Part shown: positions 1 through 6,794 of the stretch, in pieces
Position numbering within the stretch: position 1 is the stretch's first letter
Layout of the letters: each line of letters begins with the position of its first letter
NCBI GenBank assembly: GCA_019873735.1
Contig: JAIOAQ010000022.1
Span: 1 to 51,673, forward strand
Length of the DNA stretch: 51,673 nucleotides
Source: Chloroflexota bacterium
Lineage (GTDB): Bacteria; Chloroflexota; Anaerolineae; Anaerolineales; Villigracilaceae
Direction: 5' to 3'
Notes under the pieces: generated by a model
Seen by the model: the letters and a program-made list of their open reading frames with translations, nothing else
What the model was told of the DNA's origin: nothing
The model's database searches: none
Made by a program: the position numbers and the translations under genes

Positions 1-48
1 AAAGAGCCGTTCCCGTTCCGTTAGGGGCGCACTAATTGTACCCAATCT

Positions 49-621
49 TTGTCTTTTCAGACTCCGAAAGAGGTATCCAGACCACTTTTACAGAAAAATC
101 CTTGCACTATCAATCTCATTGTCTGGATTGATACGGAAACGCTGGATGAAGTCAAGTCGAGGGTTAGATTGATTCAACATTATGAATGTCGTTTAAAGTT
201 CGAGGCTGACTTCGTTGACGATGTAGGCGCTATTTTTCTCGATCCCTATAGAAAAGGAAATGTATCGGTCTTACCTTTCATTTCCTATACCGAAGCCAAA
301 TATATCGGTATCGAGGATTTGCCTGACGATGGCTTTGGACCGATGTTGGGTCTGCAAATGCGCGATACACCTGAGGAATACAGCATTTACGAGGTGGAAT
401 ATTTCTGGGAACCAACAATAGATGGGGATTTCATTCAACCGGACGACTTGTTAGGCGCAAGAAGATTCTACGAAATTGAGCATGGAAACCCAATAGAAAC
501 TCGCTTCTCGCTGAAAACTGAAGGGGCGCAATGGATTCCGTTCATTGCCGGAATCATCGGGTTACAAATGCTCATTGGAGTGTCCCAATTTCTCCTCTCG
601 AAATACAGGCGACGAGGATAA
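49..621 (+). CDS. Hypothetical protein with C-terminal membrane anchor
   Basis: I do not recognise this 190-residue protein. It is acidic and soluble-looking for about 160 residues. It ends in one hydrophobic segment (around WIPFIAGIIGLQML) followed by a basic tail SKYRRRG, which suggests a tail-anchored protein with its bulk in the cytoplasm. The only start in frame is TTG at 49, because an in-frame TAG lies at 22-24 and the next Met is near residue 95. The TTG start is therefore weak, and the gene may be the remnant of a longer one cut at its 5' end. It sits beside a mobile-element remnant. Confidence 0.5.
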   Translation: MSFQTPKEVSRPLLQKNPCTINLIVWIDTETLDEVKSRVRLIQHYECRLKFEADFVDDVGAIFLDPYRKGNVSVLPFISYTEAKYIGIEDLPDDGFGPMLGLQMRDTPEEYSIYEVEYFWEPTIDGDFIQPDDLLGARRFYEIEHGNPIETRFSLKTEGAQWIPFIAGIIGLQMLIGVSQFLLSKYRRRG

Positions 622-847
622 TTTGGCAACATGGAACTCTTTCCATAAGGCGGAAAGTATGAATGAAGCTCAGAACGCTAAGAGGGATGATCCAAATAGA
701 TGCGCAAAAAAGCGGGTTGAACCACCAAGGTGGAGAGTAATTTTCGGGATCCTTTAGAGTGTCAATCCAAAGCAAAATCAGATTTCCCTGAAATCGCCAG
801 GCCAAAACAAAGATCCACAATAATAGCGCAGATGTCCATCCCGACAA
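572..847 (-). CDS. Possible small membrane protein
   Basis: This is an open frame of 91 codons from a TTG. It encodes two hydrophobic segments (SALLLWIFVLAW and FCASIWIIPLSVLSFI) separated by a Trp/Pro-rich loop. That composition is more protein-like than the competing plus-strand frame 545-757. Its 3' end overlaps the convergent gene ending at 621 by 50 bases, and its upstream side is only about 50 bases from the ISAs1 remnant, so it could be a 5'-truncated gene. The function is unknown and the call is tentative. Confidence 0.3.
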   Translation of the reverse strand: MSGWTSALLLWIFVLAWRFQGNLILLWIDTLKDPENYSPPWWFNPLFCASIWIIPLSVLSFIHTFRLMERVPCCQIILVACISRGEIGTLQ

Positions 848-913
848 ACGAAGGCCGATAGTACAAGGATTTTTCTTTAAAAAAGTGGTCTAGATATCTA
901 GGGCAATTGCATT

Positions 914-1731
914 TCAACCTGCCAGCATTTTGAGCAGATGTTGTTCATTCCAGGCGGCTTGAAGACGTTTGGCTTGAATACCGCCTCTGGCAGTTTTCTC
1001 CTGTTTGAGCAAATTCAAGGCCATATGGCGCAGTATAGCAAAGTTCTCAGGGGCATGATCTTTTTGCACGCGGCATCCATGTTCACGGAAAGCAATATCT
1101 AGCACCCAATGCAAGCGATTTTCAATGTTCCAGTGGCGGCGTTTGCTTTTCAAGATCGTTTTGGCATCTGCAGCCAGCCTGCTGATGAAGTAACGGATCT
1201 TGATTTTGACTTTGTCGCCTTGGTCATATTCGGTGACAATCATGGCCAAGCTTTTCAAGCCCTGCCACTTGCTGCCTTCCCGTAAATAAGCCAGGTATTC
1301 TGGGTCAGAAGTCGTCCAGCAGCGGCGAATCTCCACCCGTCCATGTCCCTTGTTAAGCTGTTGGGCATAACTGAACGGGCTTTGCCGAAAATTCTGCTGG
1401 CGTTCGATTGCAAATAAGGTTTTCAGGTCTTCGTACAGATGTCCCTGGTTCTCTTTGACAATGAACAAATAATCGCCCCCTTGTTCAACAATCTGTTGGG
1501 CAATCTCCCTTTGCGTTCCGGTTGCGTCAATCGTCACCAGGCAACCGCTCAAATCGAATAGCTGTAAAAGAGGCGGAATCGCCATGATCTCATTCTATTG
1601 TCCGTCCACTTTCATTTCCCCAAGACAAGCTGTTTGGCAGTTGCCCAGGCATTTACCAGTCGGATTGCTTCGCATCTGTTGGCGCGGTCTTCAGAGCCAC
1701 GCAACACCTTACCATCCATCGCAATCATATG
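914..1731 (-). pseudogene. ISAs1-family transposase, 5'-truncated and frame-disrupted
   Basis: Two frames together make the middle and C-terminal parts of an ISAs1/H-repeat DDE transposase. The first runs from MDGKVLRGS to NAWATAKQLVLGK and stops at 1,612-1,614. The second (914-1,585) starts MAIPPLLQLFDLSGCLVTID and contains the hallmarks DATGTQREIA, NKGHGRVEIRR, HWNIENRLHWVLD and ENFAILRHMALNLLKQ. Between them the family sequence MKVDGQ can still be read in the second frame, followed by TAG at 1,595-1,597. So there is one frameshift near 1,613-1,620 plus one in-frame stop. The first quarter of the protein is missing. Confidence 0.85.
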
Positions 1732-2087
1732 CAGTTGACGCCGATTGAAACAATACATAAAGAGCTTCAAGGCCGCCTTCAACGCTTCCGGAGAACGCGA
1801 GAAACAGCGTGAGTGGCGGGCTAGACGAGCCAGATAATGGCGCAACTCGGCATTATCGCCTTCGACCGAGTAGGTGTCAGCTTTGCCTTGCGAGACTTGG
1901 TACACACCGCCGTGATACCACAGGCGGTCATAAAGATCAAAGGCATCGCTATAGTAGCGTCTGGCTTTGGGCGCTTCGTCCACCATCTCCTGAATAACCA
2001 TCTGGGTTCGTTGCCAGATGACCCGAAAGCCCAGGTAGCAGCGAGTGAGCCGGTCCACAAGGGTTATGATGAAGATTTGGTTTTTTT
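1729..2087 (-). pseudogene. IS1-family transposase, InsB-like catalytic part, 3'-truncated
   Basis: After the slip site the -1 frame reads NQIFIITLVDRLTRCYLGF, then RYYSDAFDLYDRL and VEGDNAELRHYLARL. These are the DDE-type blocks of IS1 InsB (Asp in LVDR, Asp in SDAF, Glu in VEG). It reaches FMYCFNRRQL and then runs into ISAs1 sequence at about 1,728, so the usual short C-terminal tail is lost. The long open frame 1,612-2,409 contains this region, but its first third is out of the native frame and is not InsA. Confidence 0.75.
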
Positions 2088-2417
2088 GTTCCCGATAAAG
2101 GTGAATAACTCGTCCGTTTCCGCTTCTGTGATCTCGGCAGGAACGTCCGGGTCGGGTAACCGATCGGCTTGCGCTTTGACCCATAAGGAGACGGTACGAT
2201 GATGTACGCCCAGGTGGCGGGCAATGCGGCGCAGGTTCATCCCATCTACGTACAACTGAAGCGCTTTGCGCCTGACCTCTTCTGGATAAGCCCAGGCTTT
2301 GGGTTCTGGCGTGTATTTGATTTGGCAAAACATGCAACGATAGCGCTGGCTGCCGCTGCCTGTTTTCCCTGCTCGGTTTTGGCGTTCTGTTCGATGACAT
2401 CTTGGACATTTAATCAT
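2064..2417 (-). CDS. IS1-family transposase, InsA-like part
   Basis: This 117-residue protein has a zinc-ribbon start (CPRCHRTE, then CMFC about 18 residues later). A helix-turn-helix follows (EEVRRKALQLYVDGMNLRRI, then ARHLGVHHRTVSLWVK), as in InsA-type DNA-binding subunits of the IS1 family. The frame ends at TAA 2,064-2,066, just after a run of seven A. At that run a -1 shift would join it to the InsB frame. The protein alone would act as a DNA-binding inhibitor in the IS1 model. Its partner frame is truncated, so the element is probably dead. Confidence 0.8.
   Translation of the reverse strand: MIKCPRCHRTERQNRAGKTGSGSQRYRCMFCQIKYTPEPKAWAYPEEVRRKALQLYVDGMNLRRIARHLGVHHRTVSLWVKAQADRLPDPDVPAEITEAETDELFTFIGNKKTKSSS
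2081..2087 (-). other. Predicted -1 programmed frameshift site (A7 run) of the IS1 remnant
   Basis: On the minus strand the sequence GGGAACAAAAAAACC lies 15 bases before the InsA stop. Slipping one base back on the A run changes KKTKSSS-stop into KKNQIFIITL, which is the InsB frame. IS1-family elements typically make the active InsAB fusion by a -1 shift on an A-rich heptamer, so position and product both fit. Confidence 0.65.
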
Positions 2418-2509
2418 GTCCCTATTTTAGCCCAGTTTTTAGCCACTCCCGAATTGCTGGATTGGTCTCTTTTTGGCTTTGCTTCTGGTAAAATAAGGCT
2501 ATCCTAAGG

Positions 2510-2534
2510 GCCAGGCGCGCGCCTGGCTTTTTTT
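2510..2534 (+). terminator. Perfect GC palindrome followed by seven T
   Basis: Positions 2,510-2,527 form an 18-base perfect palindrome (GCCAGGCGC/GCGCCTGGC), directly followed by T7 at 2,528-2,534. This has the form of an intrinsic terminator on the plus strand. It lies 12 bases before the lspA start, so it would insulate lspA from read-through from the IS block or act as a leader attenuator. A TAAAAT box at 2,489-2,494 lies just upstream of it. Confidence 0.7.
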
Positions 2535-2546
2535 GGCGGAGGCGGC

Positions 2547-3092
2547 TTGAAATTCATTCGTACCTATTGGTTTCTTTTCTTTGTGGCTGGCCTGGTTGTG
2601 GCTCTCGATCAGTGGACCAAGTCTATTGTGCGCCAGAACCTGATGCTGGGCGAGACCTGGCTTCCGCAAGGCTGGGAGGCGCTCTATCCCTACGCGCGCA
2701 TTTTGCATACATATAACACAGGCGCAGCGTTTGGCATGTTCCAGGATGGCTGGATGGTCTTTGCCGTGCTGGCTTTTGTCGTTATCGCGTTGATTATCTT
2801 CTATTATCCATCGGTCGCGCAACGCGATTGGTGGATGCGGCTGGCAATGGGCATGCAAATGGGCGGGGCGGCCGGCAACCTGATTGACCGCCTGACCAAC
2901 GAGGGCAAGGTTACAGATTACATTTCTGTTGGCCGCTTTCCGGTTTTTAATGTGGCCGATGCCAGTATCACGATTGGGGTCGGCGTGCTTTTATTGGGTG
3001 TTTGGCTGCAAGAATGGGCGCATCGCCGCGCCAAAGATTCGGGCGTCGGAACAGAATCTGCAAGCGAGGGAGGCGAATCTTCGGGTGGCTGA
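2547..3092 (+). CDS. lspA: Lipoprotein signal peptidase (signal peptidase II)
   Basis: This membrane aspartic protease removes signal peptides from diacylglyceryl-modified prolipoproteins. The 181-residue protein has four hydrophobic segments and the family motifs: DQWTKS near residue 21, NTGAAFGMF near 57, and the two catalytic blocks GGAAGNLIDRL (about 108-118) and FPVFNVADASI (about 131-141), each with its Asp. The start is TTG at 2,547, with GGAGG at 2,538-2,542. The C-terminus has a low-complexity tail beyond the family core. It overlaps the next gene by eight bases. It works after Lgt, which is also encoded in this window (17,957-18,970). Confidence 0.95.
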   Translation: MKFIRTYWFLFFVAGLVVALDQWTKSIVRQNLMLGETWLPQGWEALYPYARILHTYNTGAAFGMFQDGWMVFAVLAFVVIALIIFYYPSVAQRDWWMRLAMGMQMGGAAGNLIDRLTNEGKVTDYISVGRFPVFNVADASITIGVGVLLLGVWLQEWAHRRAKDSGVGTESASEGGESSGG

Positions 3093-4005
3093 GCGCCTGG
3101 AACGCTTTACCTATACCGGCCTCACCGAAGGCCGGCTAGATCACTTCCTGGTGGGCTGCCTGCCGGAGTTTTCCCGTTCTCGCCTGCAGGGCCTGATCAA
3201 AGATGGTTTTGTACGCGTGGACGGTTTGCCTGCCAGAAAGGCCGGGCAACTATTAACGCCGGGGGCGCAGGTGGAGGTGCGTGTCCCGCCTGCCCAGCCG
3301 TCGGGCCTGATTGCGCAGAATATTCCGCTTGAGGTTATTTTTGAGAACGGCGATCTGCTGGTGGTCAATAAACCGGCGGGAATGGTGGTTCATCCGGCCG
3401 CGGGCCACGCCGATGGGACGCTGGTGAACGCTGCCCTGGCGTATGCCCCGGATATTGAAGGGATCGGCGGCGAAGAGCGCCCCGGCGTGGTTCACCGCCT
3501 GGACAAAGAGACTTCTGGTTTGATTTTGCTGGCAAAGAATGAACGCGCTCACCGCTGGCTGCAAGACCAGTTCCGTCTGCGCGTCGTTGAGAAGGTCTAT
3601 CTCGCGCTGGTGGACGGTTCTCCGCCGACCCCCAGCGGGCGCGTCGAAGCCCCAATTGGACGCGACCCTTCTCACCGCAAGAAGATGTCCATCTTGCCGC
3701 CCGGCAAAGGGCGCGAGGCCATTAGTGAGTACAGGACGCTGGAGCAGTTTAAGGCGCACACCCTGTTAGAGTTTCATCCCCTGACCGGCCGAACCCATCA
3801 GATTCGTTTGCATTGTGCTTTTTTGGGCTGCCCGATTGTGGGCGATACCGTTTACGGACATAAACGCTCATCACTGAATATTGACCGCCATTTTCTACAT
3901 GCCTTTCGGCTTAAAATCCGCTTGCCGGGAGAGAAGTCGCCGCGCGAGTTTCAGGCTCCTTTGCCGGACGAGTTGGAGGCTATCCTGGCGGCCTTGCGGG
4001 CCTGA
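3085..4005 (+). CDS. rluD: RluA/RluD-family 23S rRNA pseudouridine synthase
   Basis: This enzyme isomerises uridine to pseudouridine in RNA; the RluD branch acts on 23S rRNA helix 69. An S4 RNA-binding domain comes first (GRLDHFLVGCLPEFSRSRLQ). The catalytic domain follows, with VVNKPAGMVVHP, the active-site block HRLDKETSGL whose Asp is catalytic, and LTGRTHQIRLH. I chose GTG at 3,085, which overlaps the lspA stop, because the S4 domain starts about 15 residues later. The frame is open further upstream only because it shadows lspA. GGGAGG at 3,068-3,073 can serve as its ribosome site. The subfamily is likely but not certain. Confidence 0.9.
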   Translation: MAERLERFTYTGLTEGRLDHFLVGCLPEFSRSRLQGLIKDGFVRVDGLPARKAGQLLTPGAQVEVRVPPAQPSGLIAQNIPLEVIFENGDLLVVNKPAGMVVHPAAGHADGTLVNAALAYAPDIEGIGGEERPGVVHRLDKETSGLILLAKNERAHRWLQDQFRLRVVEKVYLALVDGSPPTPSGRVEAPIGRDPSHRKKMSILPPGKGREAISEYRTLEQFKAHTLLEFHPLTGRTHQIRLHCAFLGCPIVGDTVYGHKRSSLNIDRHFLHAFRLKIRLPGEKSPREFQAPLPDELEAILAALRA

Positions 4006-4039
4006 AGCGTTGCGCGCTCGATGTCTCTATAGTAATGTG

Positions 4040-4099
4040 GTTAACTCTCTTGCAGGTTTGGACATGGCGCCAAAGCCTGCAGGAGGCTGGGCAGTTGCG
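4040..4099 (+). repeat. Intergenic MITE-like repeat, copy A (internally deleted)
   Basis: Read on the minus strand this has both ends of the dispersed element seen complete at 46,270-46,391. CTCCTGCAGGCTTTGGCGCC corresponds to the left arm, and AACCTGCAAGAGAGTTAAC to the right arm. The roughly 60-base centre is missing. It lies between the pseudouridine synthase and threonine aldolase genes. Confidence 0.65.
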
Positions 4100-4137
4100 T
4101 TTTTGCATTGAAGTCGTAGTCGTAAGGAGGCGTTTTC

Positions 4138-5172
4138 ATGGATATTGTTGACCTTCGTTCCGATACCGTTACCCATCCCACGCCGGAGATGCGCGCGGCG
4201 ATGGCCGCTGCGCCGGTCGGAGATGATGTTTACGGGGAAGATCCCACAGTCAACCGTTTACAGGAAATGGCTGCCGATATGCTTGGCAAGGAGGCTGGCC
4301 TGTTTGTTGCCTCTGGCACGATGGGCAATCTGGCGGCCATTCTGGCGCATTGCGGGCGCGGCGATGAGGTCATTTTGGGCAGCAAATCGCACACCTTCTT
4401 GTTTGAGGCGGGTGGGATTTCGGCCCTGGGCGGCGTTCATTCCTGCCAGATTCCCAATCGAGCAGATGGTTCGCTGGCCATAGAGGATATTCGAGCCGCC
4501 ATTCGGCCCGATGATGCTCACTATCCGGTCACGCGGCTGATCTCGCTGGAGAACACGCACAATCGTTGTGGCGGGGCAGTGGTGCCGCTGGAGTACACGC
4601 TTGAGGTGCGCGCTCTGGCAGATGAACGGCGGTTATTGATGCATTTGGATGGGGCGCGTTTGTTCAATGCGGCTGTGGCGTTGGGGCGGCCGGCGCGAGA
4701 ACTGGCCGCGCCGTTTGATTCGGTCACGTTTTGTTTGAGCAAGGCGCTGTGCGCGCCGGTGGGTTCTGTCCTTTGCGGCTCGCGCGAATTCATTCGCAAA
4801 GCCCACCGTATTCGCAAGCAACTGGGCGGAGGGATGCGTCAGGCCGGGATCTTGGCGGCGGCGGGGATTGTAGCCTTGGAGACGATGATGGACCGCCTGG
4901 CCGAAGATCATGCCCGGGCCAGGAAATTGGCCGATGGCCTGAAGCAGGTTGCGGGTCTGATCGTGGACCCGGAGCCTGCTACCAATATGGTCTTTGTCCA
5001 ACTCGGTCCGCAGATTCAGTTGGAGACGGCGCGTGTGGTCGAAAGGTTGAAGGAGCGCGGCGTCCTGGTGGGTGTGGTTGGTTCACGCCGCTTTCGGCTG
5101 GTTCTGCATTATTGGATTGACGATGTTGGGGTTGAGCGGGCTGTTTCGGCCTTCCGCGAGGTGTTGGCCTGA
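4138..5172 (+). CDS. ltaE: Low-specificity L-threonine aldolase
   Basis: This PLP enzyme cleaves L-threonine or allo-threonine to glycine and acetaldehyde. The 344-residue protein matches the family throughout: [11 protein letters not shown] at the start, [45 protein letters not shown], and the PLP-lysine block [13 protein letters not shown]. The C-terminal small domain ends near FREVLA. A strong site AAGGAGG lies about 10 bases before the ATG at 4,138. It is preceded by repeat copy A, so it may have its own promoter. A hairpin and a convergent gene follow. Confidence 0.95.
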   Translation: MDIVDLRSDTVTHPTPEMRAAMAAAPVGDDVYGEDPTVNRLQEMAADMLGKEAGLFVASGTMGNLAAILAHCGRGDEVILGSKSHTFLFEAGGISALGGVHSCQIPNRADGSLAIEDIRAAIRPDDAHYPVTRLISLENTHNRCGGAVVPLEYTLEVRALADERRLLMHLDGARLFNAAVALGRPARELAAPFDSVTFCLSKALCAPVGSVLCGSREFIRKAHRIRKQLGGGMRQAGILAAAGIVALETMMDRLAEDHARARKLADGLKQVAGLIVDPEPATNMVFVQLGPQIQLETARVVERLKERGVLVGVVGSRRFRLVLHYWIDDVGVERAVSAFREVLA

Positions 5173-5191
5173 TTTGTATTACGGCGCAATC

Positions 5192-5214
5192 GCCCCAACC
5201 CTTATCGTTGGGGC
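5192..5214. terminator. Hairpin between convergent genes
   Basis: GCCCCAAC at 5,192-5,199 pairs perfectly with GTTGGGGC at 5,207-5,214 around a 7-base loop. There is no T run on either side. It lies between the ends of ltaE and the convergent GGDEF gene, so a shared termination role is plausible. Confidence 0.45.
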
Positions 5215-5225
5215 TGACGGGCGTA

Positions 5226-6794
5226 CTATGCGCTTGCAACTCTTTTAATTTTCTGCCAGTGCTGTTCTCCCGGTTCAATCTGGTTGCGGCCGCGCGCTTT
5301 CGCGATGTATAGCCGCCTGTCGGCCAATTGGATCAGCGTCTCTGTATTGTCGGCCTCGTCGGGAAACAGGGCGATTCCCTGACTGATGGTGGGGGCGGGA
5401 ATTGTTTGTTTTTCTGCAGAGTAAATGTCTATTTTGTTCATGGCTTCTTGGATGCGCCGGCAGATGTGCAAGGCCTGGATGCCATTGGCGTTGGGCAGGA
5501 CAATCGCAAATTCTTCGCCGCCCCAGCGGCCAACCGAATCGGTCTTTTTGATGTAACGGCGGATGATGTCGCATAGGGAAACTAAAACCGTGTCGCCAAT
5601 TATGTGTCCGTAAGTGTCGTTGTATTGCTTGAAATAATCAATGTCAATCATCACCAGGCTGAGCGGGTGGTTGTGGCGGCGTGCCTGCAGGGCTTCGTCC
5701 TGAAGGATTTGGAGCAAGTAGCCGTGGTTGTAAACACCGGTGAGGCTGTCCAGCCGGCTTTGCTGCTCAACCTTCTCGTGCTGGAAAGTGTTGCCAAGCG
5801 CTTGAGCCGTGTGTTGTGCCAGGTTTTCGGCCAGTTCAATGTCGTTGTGGTTGAAGGCGTTGGGTGTGTAAGAGGCCAGGACTAATACGCCGGTAATTTC
5901 AGGGGTTTTCATTGGTACGCCCAGCCAGCACAGGTTGAGGGCTTCTTTGCCAACACGGATAATCTCAATTCCTTCCAATGGAGGCTCTTCACGCAAATCG
6001 GGAATGAACAGGGGGGTATTGTTGCGGATGACCCAGCCGGAGAGCGTGCCTTTAACCTGGACGCGTGTGGCGTCAAAATATTCCCCCTGGTCAAAGAGAA
6101 GGACAAGGTTGAGTGTCTCGCCTTCCAGAAGGCCGACAAAATAAGTGTCAGCCTGAACGGTTTGTTCGATGGTAGATTTCAGCGTTGAGAGCACGTGTTC
6201 CCGGCTTAATGAGGCGCCGCATTGCTGCGCAAACTGGTTGACAATTCTGAGTCTTTGGATTCGCGCTTGAGAGAGGTCTTGCAGCCGCAGTACGGTTTCC
6301 AGCAGCAGGAATATTGCTACGGTAGTGGCGGAAAGCGATAGCCAATCCTGCGGTTTGTTTGAGCCTGACTGCAGGTACAATACAGCGGAAAATACAAAAT
6401 TGACCGCCAGGAGAACGGCCGCGTGTAAACGCCCCGAAAGGACGGCAATCAGTGTTGCCGCAAGAAGAACATACAGGCCATAAAGGTGGCCTTTGGCGTC
6501 TGGGATGATGGTTTGCAGCGCCACTATTCCCAGAGCAGCAGAGGCGGTATTCACCCATTTCAGGCGCTGAAAGCGGCGGGGGGTTGGTAGCACCGTTTGA
6601 TAAAAAAGCAAGACGTAACCCGCGCTCCCTAACCAGATCACAATCTTTACCGCTTCCGGCAATGGGATGCCGTTTATACTGACCGGATAAAGCATTAAAT
6701 CTGAGCCTAACAGCACCAGGAATCCGAGCAGAACAGGCAAAACCATGCGGCGCTGCTCAAAAGGGGTGAGGGCCTGAGATGTCATCTTTTTCAC
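5226..6794 (-). CDS. Membrane GAF-GGDEF diguanylate cyclase
   Basis: It is predicted to make cyclic di-GMP from two GTP at the inner face of the membrane. The N-terminal 170 residues hold about six hydrophobic segments. A GAF domain follows (about 185-345), then a GGDEF domain that starts at DSLTGVYNHGYL. The active-site motif is GGEEF at residues 425-429, and MIDIDYFKQYNDTYGH is intact, so catalysis is likely. The position of the inhibitory RxxD site reads KKTD, so product inhibition is probably weak. The start is GTG at 6,794, overlapping the upstream stop by four bases (GTGA), which suggests translational coupling. An ATG at 6,785 is the alternative. Confidence 0.9.
   Translation of the reverse strand: MKKMTSQALTPFEQRRMVLPVLLGFLVLLGSDLMLYPVSINGIPLPEAVKIVIWLGSAGYVLLFYQTVLPTPRRFQRLKWVNTASAALGIVALQTIIPDAKGHLYGLYVLLAATLIAVLSGRLHAAVLLAVNFVFSAVLYLQSGSNKPQDWLSLSATTVAIFLLLETVLRLQDLSQARIQRLRIVNQFAQQCGASLSREHVLSTLKSTIEQTVQADTYFVGLLEGETLNLVLLFDQGEYFDATRVQVKGTLSGWVIRNNTPLFIPDLREEPPLEGIEIIRVGKEALNLCWLGVPMKTPEITGVLVLASYTPNAFNHNDIELAENLAQHTAQALGNTFQHEKVEQQSRLDSLTGVYNHGYLLQILQDEALQARRHNHPLSLVMIDIDYFKQYNDTYGHIIGDTVLVSLCDIIRRYIKKTDSVGRWGGEEFAIVLPNANGIQALHICRRIQEAMNKIDIYSAEKQTIPAPTISQGIALFPDEADNTETLIQLADRRLYIAKARGRNQIEPGEQHWQKIKRVASA

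Larger units (their letters stand above)
899..2460 (-). mobile_element. Composite IS remnant: truncated IS1-family element joined to broken ISAs1-family element
   Basis: The right part (about 1,729-2,450) is an IS1-type element with InsA and InsB frames. The left part (about 900-1,728) is the C-terminal two thirds of an ISAs1-family transposase. The junction falls near 1,728, where the InsB frame passes straight into the ISAs1 motif MDGKVLRGS without its own C-terminal tail. The ISAs1 N-terminus is missing. The sequence TAGGGCAATTGCATTT at 899-914 resembles an ISAs1-type terminus (from memory, unverified). I could not find matching inverted repeats for the IS1 side. The block is probably immobile. 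Confidence 0.75.

Noticed and set aside
545..757. 70-codon plus-strand frame overlapping the first gene's end.
   Set aside because: Polar, unstructured composition and no ribosome site; the opposite-strand frame is more protein-like.
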